From the NCBI GenBank assembly GCA_039566865.1, contig CM076960.1, positions 248,001-312,000 of the forward strand: a stretch of DNA of 64,000 nt. Reading direction: 5' to 3'. Source of the stretch: Aurelia coerulea. Taxonomy: Eukaryota > Cnidaria > Scyphozoa > Semaeostomeae > Ulmaridae. Made by a program: the position numbers and the translations under genes. The notes beneath the pieces are model-generated. The model did no database searches. It was not told the DNA's origin and was given only the letters and a program-made list of their open reading frames with translations. This document shows positions 41,501 through 53,500 of this stretch, piece by piece. The first letter of the stretch is position 1; each line of letters begins with the position of its first letter.

Positions 41501-44500
41501 TTGATTGGCAGTCACCTTTCTCTTGAGTTGTCTTGTTTTCATAATTGTATTTGCGATGCTACTGCGAGAACTACCTCCGCTATTCTGTATTGTAAACAGT
41601 CTGTTTGGAGTGATGTGACCAATATTTGGTCTCAGATTGTTCTTCCTCGTCGTTCCTCTACCCGTCAACTTTGCTGCATTATTCAGATTGCTGAAAACAC
41701 GGACTGGAGATAAATGTTTAGCTTGTTGGGGCCTAATTTTAGCAGCTTTATTGAAGTTTGTATTCATTTTTGGTTGCAAGATAGAAGCTGCTCCGTTGGA
41801 CCAGTGTTGATTATTTATTTGTGAGTTTGTTACTCTTTTCAGCTTTCCAATTTGGCTGATCGCAATTTGAGCAGAATTTGGAAGTTTTGCTAACGGCTTG
41901 TTGTTATTTGCTTGAATCTTTCGTTGATTTGACGTCTTGGTTTTCAATTTTTGTTGGTTCTTCAGTTGCATTTGTTGTTGTTGTTTAACTTGCTGTTGTT
42001 GCTGTTTTTGTTGTTTTTGTTGTTTTTGTTTTGGACTTGGTTTCCGATATTGCAATGCATACTTGATAGCTGGAAAAAGAAAGAGGTGTATTGTTTTAAC
42101 CACAAGGAACACAAGCAAATCCTTAAGTTAAAACTGCAACTGCCTGAGAGCGATTTGTGAGGCAAAGTTTTCACTGCGTAGCTGCAAACCAGTTTTACAG
42201 GGAGAGACTAACTGGTACCAGCTAGCAAAGAGTTTTACTGGAGGATCTTGGAACGATGCTCAACTAAAATGGTCCGATCTTTTATGTAACTTCATATCAC
42301 TTACTTGTTGACCATCTGAAAACTCAATGAGTTGGTATCAAATGAGTGCAAGTTTATTTTCAAATGTAATGTGGCATTCTGTTTTTCCTACTGTTGTACA
42401 AAGTATTTAGGCATTAAAGTCTGTCTCGAATTAGATGTCACGGGAAAAAGCTTGCGAACGAAAACAATTTAAGACTGTTGCGTTATCGCAAATCTCACGT
42501 GATATCTAATTTGAGACAGACTTTCGTTAAACGAAGCTTTCACATATCTTCAATTACTGAATAAATTCTCAAGATGAAAATTTTGTTCGATATGTTGAAC
42601 ATTTGTTCCATTTTTCAACGCTATTGTAAATTTGGCACCACTCAAAGATTCTTTAATTTATACAATTACCTCTTGGGGTTGGTGTTTCTTCCTTCCTCCT
42701 TTGTTTAAAATATCGCACAATATTCATGAAGTTAGCAAGTTTTTTTATTTTTTCATTTTGCTGTAGATTCAATCCTCTTCCTGCAGCTGATAATTTTGCA
42801 AGTAACTGACCATTGATATTTTGACCATTGATTTTTGAATTCGTACTGACTTGCGCATTTCCAGGAAACATCCTTTTACTTCCGGGTGATGCTTCATTCC
42901 CAGTTTGCATTGCGTTCATTCTTGCACTATTTTGTTTAATATAATTTCGAATCTTTCCACTGTAAGGTGCAACTTTCTTCAATGCTGCGATGAAATTTTT
43001 TCTTAATGACGTAATCATAGCAGGTGTTGGGTGTGCCATAGCAGTTTTTCCTTTTTGTGCTAATTGGACAAGTTTTCTTTGAAATGACGTAATCGTAGGG
43101 GAACTTGGTCTTGCACCACTTTTCAAGTCGCGTCTTGTTAATGTTCCTAACAAACTTTGAAATGCATTCGAAAAATCAACTTCTGGTGATAAGACGTTCT
43201 CCCTGCTTTTTCCGTTAATGTCTTTCCCACCTGCACCACCACCTCCCAAACCACCAAGAGCACCCCCCAAACCCCCTGCACCAAACCCACCAGCACCACC
43301 TGCTCCTAAACCTCCTCCTGCCCCTATGCCTCCACCACCAAAAGCCCCAGCGGCCCCCAATGCTCCAAGTGCACCTGCTGCACCCATTGCCCCAGCAGCG
43401 CCACCACCACCGCCACCACCACCACCTAATGCACCGCCGCCTAGTGCACCACCACCCAGTGCTCCGCCACCCAATCCTAATCCACCAGCCCCTAATCCAC
43501 CAGCTCCTAAACCGCCAGCTCCTAAGCCACCAGCTCCTAAACCGCCAGCTCCTAAACCGCCAGCTCCTAAACCGCCAGCTCCTAGGCCACCAGCTCCTAG
43601 GCCACCTCCAAGATTTGAACCTAAATTAAGACCATTTCCAAAGCCGCCTCCTGCAGCTCCACCAGGGGCACCCCCAGCTCCCCCTCCAGCACCTCCAGCT
43701 CCACCAGCCCCACCACCAAGTAACCCATTTGTATTGCCAGCTGCTCCTAACAACGTCAATACATTAGCAACGGCAGCAGCTTGGTTGATATTGGGGACAT
43801 TCCCTGCGCCACCTCCACCTGGTCCTGCTGCTCCCCCAGGCTGTTGCCCATTACCGCCAGCATTCCCACCAGCATTACCGCCAGCTTTACCACCAGCTTT
43901 ACCGCCACCTGGTGCTCCTTGTCCTCCTCCTTGAGCTCCACCTTGAGGTGCCCCTTGAGGAGTTCCTCCATTGTTACCAGCTGCAGGGGCTCCTTTATTG
44001 GCAATAACCTGCCCAAGAACATTTGCAGTGAGGCCAGCAGCCGTTGCGGCATCTTTAACAGCATTCAAAACCTGGTTTATTTTCTGAGTATCAGCGCCAG
44101 GTTGTTTGAGAGCATTAACCGCTTGTGCTTCTTCAACTAATTTTGCTGCTTTGCCTAATGGTGTTTTTGAAGCCCCTGAAGCTGCTTCTAACGCGGCTTT
44201 ATTCATTTTAGCAACATCTTTAATTGATTGCATTTCTCCCATCATTTTACCCACAGTCTCTCCTAGATTACTAAGTTGATCTCCTAATCTTTGTTGACTG
44301 GCCGCTAATTCAGGACTCAGTTTTACTTCGCTTCCTCCTTCAGCTTTATCTTTTTCAATCTTGTCTGAAACATCTTGTAATTTCTCCGCTAATTCTTGCA
44401 TCGTCTTCTCCATTTTCTCTTGCTCAGGACTTGGAATCGGAGAGGGCAATGGGGGTGGGGGCGGTGGTGGTGGTGGTGGTGGTGGTGGTGGTGGTGGTGG

Positions 44501-47500
44501 GGCAGGGGCTGGGGCCGCTGCTGGTGCTCCATCTGGTTTGGGGCCACCACCTGCTCCCCCAAGGCCACCACCTCCTGCTGGTCCCCCATCAGCACCTGCT
44601 CCTCCTCCAGCTCCCCCTCCAGGGGCGCCCCCAGCTCCTGCATCAGTTGCCTCAATCTTTGCTCCCAATGCAGCTATGGTGCTCTCTAGTTTTCCAAGCG
44701 TGCCAGATATAAGGGCATTTTGTTTTGCTTTTGCGGCTGCCTTTTGTTTGTTGTCCATTTTTGAAGCAAGAGCAGCGACTGTGTCTCCAAGCTTTGCAAT
44801 GCTGCCTATTATCTTTTCATCTTCTGTTTGGAGAGATTAAGCAATTAATTACCTTATTACACCAAATTAGCAAACTGGTATTATTTTAATGCGACGGAAA
44901 TCAACAAATTAATTAACGCGAATGGTGAAGCTAGTTTCTCAAGTGTGAACGCAAGTTAAAGTGGTTTCAATTAATGAAATTTTTCAATTCGCGTTAAGTA
45001 GTGCACAGTTTGCAATTTGGTAATAAGGTAGATAAAGTCTAGCATTAATATTTTTTACTGTTTTAATTGCACTTATTGACGCAGCAAGTTTGGAGAAAAA
45101 ACCAAAACTGGTATTCTTTGGGTGCTTGGTAAATACTTCGCTTCGTGATAGACATATTCTGAATTCGGGATAATTTCAAATTTTGCTTGCAAAGATGTTT
45201 CAACAGACAACATTAACGGTGCGACAATGTCTCTATATAACCTTTTTACATATAATGCATAACAACCTATTGTCACAATCAGGAAGGATCATAGTATAAG
45301 AATATAAGAATAATAATTGTTATTATTATAATTTGTTCATTTAAGGTTGGCATCTCGTCTAGCTGATGCTAATTAACGGCAACCAAAACTTAGATACATG
45401 TTAATAAAAAAATCAAATCTAGCTTCAACTCTGGAATCTGGCTTAAATAAGATACCAAGTTTAGAAACAGTGATTTTGACAAAGACTGATGTAACTCATC
45501 GCTTTATTCTCGATTTGTTTTGAGCCACTTAACATGACAAATGTTCCTGAAATTATTCAGAGAGAAACTTAACAAATATTTGTAATTTGATTTAGCATAG
45601 CATCTGTCTACTTACCAGGACTTGGTGCTGCTGCAGCTACAAAGGAAAAACATTCATTAAGAAAGGAAACAATTGTTCATTGCATTTATTTATTTATTTT
45701 CATCTAGGTGAGTGTCATTGCAGTTTCACCCCTGTTATGTCATGTGGTGCATAGTGCACTGCGATTATTCATCAAATTTTTAGTGCTGGCTGAGTAAGAA
45801 AAAAGTCGAAAAGTTTGCAAGTCTGTGCTTTGGTAGCTACTCGTCAGATTCCTTTAAACTGATTATCATTGTGTAGGTAACATGTCATATCAGACAATAA
45901 AATTTAATTTTTTAATATCAGTCGTATCTTTCTCGAGCTACAAATGATTTTATAAGGTTGACAGCTGTTTAATTTCCTTTATTAATTTCAGCTGTTTGAT
46001 TTAAGTTTCATCGATCAATTACCTTCACCTCCACCTGCGGCTCCTCCTGCTGCTCCTCCTGCGGCTCCTCCTGCTGCTCCTCCTGCGGCTCCTCCTGCTG
46101 CTCCTCCTGCGGCTCCTCCTGCTGCTCCTCCTGCTGCCCCTCCTGCTGCCCCTCCTGCTGCTCCTCCAGCGCCACCAGCAGCTCCTCCTGCTCCACCGGC
46201 GGCACCAGCAGCTCCACCTGCGGCGGCTCCTGCTCCACCAGCTGGTCCACCTGCTGCTCCCCCTGCGCCTGCTGCTCCACCACCACCAGCCGCTCCACCG
46301 GCGCCACCACCGGCGGCGCCACCTTCACCACCACCACCTGCTGCTCCTGCAAGGCCACCAGCAGCTCCACCAGCAGCAGCTCCGGCACCAGCAGCTCCGC
46401 CACCAGCAGCACCGCCACCAGCAGCACCACCGGCACCTAATGCTGCCCCACCAGTCAATGCGCCAGCTGCACCACCGCCACCTCCTTCTAATCCGCCAGC
46501 ACCGGCACCAGCTCCTGCAGCCCCGCCAGCTGCTGCTCCTGTGATGCCTCCTGGTCCACTACCTCCTGCTGCTCCTTGAGGAATACCTCCTGCTGCTAAT
46601 GCTCCGGCTGTTGCTGCTAAATTGCCTGCAACTGCTGGTCCTATCAATCCACCAACTCCGCCAGCGTAGCCGGGCACAGGGACACCACCAGCAACTAAAA
46701 AGAGAAAACATCTGTCTTTGGTTGGCTTTAAAAACAATGTCATATGGAAACAGGATCTTCAACAAGCAAATCCTCTTGATTTACATTTTGTCATAGTTTT
46801 GATTGTATAGGAATTTAGGTGGTATTGAAATTCAGAAACATTAGCCAGACGCGTGTAATACGTAACCTTAAGAAATAACAGATAACATCAAGATTTCAGT
46901 GCTAAGTTTCTTATTTCTGGGAATTTATGATCAAAGATGGTGGAATTTAGAACGAACATGACGATTCGTTTGAAAGTGGCATTGATGATACATGCAGATG
47001 ATATATGCAGATAACTAGGAGATCGTGCACGAACCAATGATTCATTTTCCGAAACAGGATTGTAAGGCTAGAAATCTAGATGAGTGAAATTGTAAAATGA
47101 ATCAACCAGGTGCTCAGATCAGTCCCAACCTTGCACTATAGTCGACCACTTTAGTTTCGCACAGGGCCGTAGGAAGAAGCTTCGGATTGGGGGGGCAATT
47201 GTTCTTAAAACAATAGAGAACAATGCATCTAATTAAGTCATGTGACGTAGCACCATTGTTTTAAAAAATTATTGGGGGGGCTTGAGCCCCCCAACCCCCC
47301 CGCTTCCTACGGGCCTGGTTTCGCATGATGTTAATCGTTTCTCAATAAATATTCATGAATTGACATGATTGTAGCAAAGTTTTTCTGTTTACCTCCAGGC
47401 ATGATGGCTCCATTGAGATTGGCATTTCCTCCATTGGCAGCTGCTGCAGCTATATCATTTGCTTGTGCTTTTTGAAGATCAGGAGTCAACTGTTTTATAC

Positions 47501-50500
47501 CTCGAGGAGCTGCAAAGAATCCATCATTAAATTGGTAAGCAAATCAATATTTATTTCATGATATAAATCATCTTTAGATATTTTACTAGAGTTTTACCGC
47601 AATCTCTTTTGATACCTAAAGTATTTGAAAGCCATACCAGTTTTTATATTCCACATTTTGGGGTGTGATCGAATGTGCTAAATCACGAATCAGTTTGAGA
47701 ATCAGTTTTGAGAATCACGGATCAGTTTTCTAAAATCACGAATCAGTTTGCTAAATCACGAATCAGTTTGAGACAGATTTGTACTCATATCATATCACAG
47801 ATTAGACCCTATCGTAGAGCTTCTTGGATGACGATTTTCTTCAATAATTTGCATGAATTCTTTTCATGAAAACAAAATTTACTGTAATTTGAAAATATTG
47901 AATATGTCATGAATGCTTGCAGGCCGCTAGCAACTCATATACCGGGTGTCCCAAAATGATGTATAATCGTTTGATTGCTTATATCTCCATAACCAATGAA
48001 CCGATTTTCAAAGACTTTATTTTATCCGATTGCCGAAAGGCTAAATTGTATTTGAGGGTGTTGACTGTGGTTTAGGCCGAATTCTTCATGTCGAAAAGAA
48101 GATCGATAAAGCTGCTCAAATTCAAGCTTTAGATAGCATGAAAAAGAAACGGCCTTCTTTGCCAGTCAACATTTTAGATGTGATGCAAAAGGCTGAACTT
48201 ATATGTCGTTCATAGAATATATGGCGTTCAGAGAATATGAATTCAGTTGATACTGAGTTCAGAGAATACGAATACGAGTTCAGCCTTTTGTATCACATCT
48301 AAAATGTTGACTGGAGAAATAGGCCGTTTTTTTCTCATCCAAGGCGTGAATTTGAGCAAATCTATCGATCTTCTTTTTGACATGAAAATGGCGTGGTAAA
48401 ACGGCAAACAACATCTTAGAATACAATTTAGCCTTAGGCAATCAAACAAAAAAGAGTTTTTGAAAATCGGTTCATTGGTTATGGACATGTAAGCAATCAA
48501 ACAATAATACATCATTTTGGGACACCCGGTACATCATCTAAAAACCCTTCCTATGATAAGCAGTAATGATATTTTTGATACAAATGGTTTGTAGGAAAAG
48601 GTAAGTTTAATTCAGATATTTACCTAAAGGAGCCCTTGAAAGAAAATGGCGTGTAATGGGCCTAATCATAACACCATTTGGCATTTGTACACCAACTGAT
48701 AACCCGTCTCCTCCTCCGCTCTGAGCTCCAACTGCTTGAACATAATATGATTTTCCTCCTGCTAAACGAATTGCCATTGATGTTTGTTGTGTTGGATCTC
48801 TGAGATGAAAATAGCAGATTAGTAATAAGTCTATTAGATACGGGATGGACTAATAAGAACTTCATTTCATTTCATTTCATTTTATCATTCTTTAAAGTTG
48901 GTTATCTACAAATAGTTATCAGCATAATATATACATCAACTAATTTAAACCAACTACAACTAAAAATAATTACATAATATAAAGTATAATACAATATCCT
49001 ATTTACAACATAGTTTACAGCTGCAGTTTGCCCCCTTCCATGTTTTTATTTTCCTTTTGAAAGCTGCCACATTTTCACATGTTTTAATATCGTCACTTTA
49101 GTGCATTCCAAAGGACGCTGCCTCTGAAGGTTATTTCCTCTGAATGTAGTCCAAAAGTGTGTGTTTTTATTTGAGGCAATTTTACCAAATTTTTTATCCT
49201 GAGGTTGTATTCCACTTGCTTAGTCCTGAAAAAATCCTGAAAAAACTGTTTGAACATTCGTAACATGGAGAATGCTTGAATATTTGAATGATTCAAAGTT
49301 TGCTTGATTGCCAAAAGTCTGAAATACCTTTTGTGATTTTTGTTCTTTTTCTAAACACTGTAAATGAAATGTGTTCGAGTGAGGAGATGATTTATAATTT
49401 TGATAAATTTGTGTCGAAGGCCTCTTTTCACGCATTATTAAGTTATAGATTTTTGTAAACTAAAGTTTCCTCAAATTTTAACATAATTCCAATGCTCAGA
49501 AAAACAGAACAGCTGCCAACTAAACTTTAGAACAGTTTCATTTCCCAACAGAAGAATGTTTCTAAAGACAGTTTAAAGCAATTTATGACCATGAAAATGA
49601 ATTACTTACTTGTCCCAGACATTATGTGGTGACCAAGTCGTTTGTGACAAAATTTTCTTGATCCGGTCTTTTCCTTGATCCGGACTGAGATAAACGTCGC
49701 ATTCATCATCACAAGAACTGAAGAAGGTGTACTCCCCGTCCATGGGGGCAATAAACCAACCCCACATTAATTGACCATATGAATACCCAACCCCAGTTGG
49801 TGCGTCAAACGACTGAAGTATCTCCTTGGCACTTGGTTCATTTGGAAACCTGTGATCTCTATATAAAGCATCGATTGCACGTGATCGTATTCTTGGCCCG
49901 AGTTGGGAAATAACTCTGCCTCCGGGTCCATCATAATCCTGGTTATCTTGTAACGACCGCTTTTTTCGGTAACCGGATCCAATTCCAAAGAATAGCCATC
50001 GGTTAAGTCCAAAGGAACCAATACCTATTGAGAATAAAATTGAAATGTCAGTCTTTTTTACGTTCTCAATTTGCATTCTGCCAAGAATTTAAAACCTAAA
50101 ATGATATTCCAAATGAATTAATACCTATTGAGAATAAAATTGAAATGTCTTTCTTTCTTACGTTTTCAGTTTGCATTCTGCCAAGAATTTAAAACCTAAA
50201 ATGATATTCCAATGTGACACGTAATTCAATGTCTGTCTCTCCGGTCCATAGCTCTTCGAAATTGACTTGCAATAAAGTAATTCTTTTTCTTTCTTCACAG
50301 GTTTGAATGACTACTGTGATGAACATATCTTTGAATGAACATAGTTTGAACATATCAACAGAAAATCTGCTTCTTGAGTTGAAATGATCGCTCAAGACAA
50401 AGGTAAGTTGGTATTTCATTAAATTTCTTAGTAAAAGATTTATTATATAACGGGTGAGTCAGAAAAATGTATACTCTGTTTTGAAAAATTGTACAACAAA

Positions 50501-53500
50501 TACTATAAAGTCGATTTGAGAAATTACAACTCCATTGTTTGGCTGACGGTTTAGCTTAACGTTGAGAATTTATTCGCAATGTATAATGCACAAACTTAAT
50601 CTCAAATCAACAGTTACCGTAAGCAAGCTTCCAATCTGGGCTTTGGCAAAAAGTGTAAGTGCAGTGCTCAATTTAATCCATTTTTCAACCATCAAAGTAG
50701 AAAATAATGTTTTCTAAGTTCAGCCATTGCCTTTTACTGATACGGAAAGTGTTGAATTGCAGATGTGCTCTCTCGGCAATGCTGAGCATCAACAATTCAA
50801 AATTCACGTGATAATCAATGGCCCATTTTTTCTGCTTTTTGGCAGATTGAGAAACAGGACTTTGGCTAAATCTTGATTTCGGACGGAAATAATGCACCTA
50901 AAATTATGAGAAAAGCTTCAAAAATTAAGTTAGAGCCTAAATAAGATGATGGAATTGAAATATTACAAGTTGGTTGCGTTATTTTTCCTTTACAATTTTT
51001 CAAACATTGCATATATTTCTCTGACTCGCCCGGTAAATTTCCATAATACTTTGATCAAAACATTTGACCATCATGTAGATCACGATTCACGGGAAAATGC
51101 CCTTTGCATGAAACTTTCATCTATGTTTTTTTGCTTGGCAGCTGCTGTCTCAAAGCATCATTCATCAGAAATGTTGGGGTTTCAAAGTTTTTCAATTATC
51201 AAATTATTTATAAAAAGAACTGTATTATTTACCATAAAGATAGAGTTAAGACTGAATGAAAATAAACATTTTACCTCTTTTTTCTGCTGCTTCATTTCTC
51301 GTAACTTTATCTTTCTTTTGAGCATTTTCATCTTTCTTCCTCGGATAAATAAATAATTTAGCTGCTTCTTCACCACCTGAGAAATCAGCAACCAGAGTCG
51401 AATTGCCACCATATAATTTTCCATATTTCAAAATGACGTCATTTTCGTAACCAGGTCTTGAATCGTCTACTCTCTTGGATTGGTCTCGTTTTATTATAGC
51501 CTCGTCTTGATCATGAAGATTGACAACAATGAAATGCTTTTTCTTTTGATTTGCTGTCTTCGATGGCCTAAATGACTGCAATTTTCCTATTTTTTGTTTA
51601 TTTTGTTCAATGCCCTTAGCTTGCTCTTGCAGAGGAAAATCTTCGTTTAGCCCTTTCTCTGTTAGGCCATTGACTATATTTCCCACAATGGAACCCTTAT
51701 TTTTGCTCTCTTTCATTTCAATTTTATCTCGAATCGCTGCGTTTTGATTTCCTGTGCCATTCTTCATTGTGATTTTCTCCAATTTTTGTTCAATCGTTTT
51801 CTCTAAACCTTTGAAAATTCCTTTCACAAAGTCATCCAATGTTCCATCATCCTTTTCACCTGTTTCTCCTCTTACGTTACTAGTGTTTTCAATATCTTTT
51901 TCGTTACTTAGAAATGCATTTGAAGCATTTTTCTTTGCATTTCCATGTTGATGATCAACATTTGTAAAATTCTGCGACAATTTTTTACCTGTATTATTGA
52001 TGCGAGTATTTTTGTCTTTAGTTCCTGACTTCGATGGGGTTGAATTATTTTCTGCTTTACCCTCGTTAATTTTATTCATGTTCATTCCATTAGATGCTTT
52101 GCTCAAACCTTTTATTTCATTTGTCGATGGCAGTTTGTCATTTCCTTTATTGAGCATCAAATTCTTTTTCTTTTTTTGCTCCCTGGCATTTTCAGTGTTC
52201 TCCATGAAACTAGCTACAGTGTTAGTCAAATTGTTCTTATTTTGCCCATCTGTCTCGTTTTGCTTTGATCTGCCTCTTCTTTTGTTTTGTTCTTCAGTTT
52301 ATTTGTAACATCTTCTTTAATAGTTGTTGTTGAACTATTTAACAAATTTAAATTCCCTTTCTCTTTTGTTTGCATGCTCATTTTCCCAAAACCTTGTTTC
52401 GTTTCTTCTCCTAATTCTGCATCAATCTTTTCTAAATAGCTCATCATTGCTTTTGATTTTAATTCTTCTTTGACAATTTCATTATTTAACTCCTCCAATG
52501 TTTCTTCGCTTTCCTTCGGTGGGGAGCTGCTCTTGTTGAAATTTTGAGGAGTTTTGTTGAATCCTGAGGTACTTTTGTTTTGCTGTGATGCATTTCGTGG
52601 AACTTGTTCTGCAGAGTCAGGAGACGTGTTTTCTGGTCTGTTTAGATGTACTTCTGGCGATACACTTTCTTTAATTGTATTTGGAGGAGAAACAGAAAAT
52701 AATTGTATTGGTTTATCGGTTGCTGTCGTCTTTATTTGCTGATTTACAACTTCATTGTTAGATGCTTCTGTTGTTACAGTTTCTTTATTTGTATTTGAAG
52801 GACTAGCAGAAAATAGTTCCATTGGCTTATCGGTTGCTGTCATTTTCATTTTCTGACGTACAGCGTCATTTTCATATGCTTCAGGTGATGCAGTTTTGTT
52901 AAATGTATTCACAACATTTGCAGAAGATACTTGCACTCCTTTGTGAGTTGCAGCCGTTTTCATTTCTTGACTTGCAGCTGCATTGCTTTTATCGTGAGAG
53001 ATATGTCTCTGGATCTCATTTTCAGTTTCCTTTTTATCCTTCCATCGTTCAAAAGTTTCTCCGAATTCGTCGACATCTCCAAACATTCGAGCATTCTCTC
53101 CATATTTCATCAAATGCTCCCTACGTCCACCATTGTTTATGGATTTAGGCCCATTCCCAACTGGAGCTTCAAGTCTATTCAAGCCATCTTTTGGTGAATG
53201 TATATTTACTGAACTCATCTTTTCATTTGCTATTGCTTCTGTGGCTGCCATAAAATCCTGGTGCATCGTCTTGTTTTGTTTGCTATCAATCGTTGAATCC
53301 TTTTTCGATAACTTGTAATACAAATGATTCTTTTCATCTCCCTTTTCATTTCTCCCCATCCCATAATCCTTTAGTTTGCTATACGTTTCCCATGCTCCTT
53401 GCAACGGTACCATTTCATTTTCATTTTGTATTCTATTGTATTGATCATCTGTTTCAAAATTTCCACTTGCCACAGCCTGTAATTTTGGAGTGATTTCATT

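Noticed and set aside
43218..43934. 238-codon Pro/Ala-rich plus-strand frame
   Set aside because: It is the antisense reading of Gly/Ala-rich codons in gene A exon 7. GGN codons read as CCN on the other strand, so length alone means nothing.
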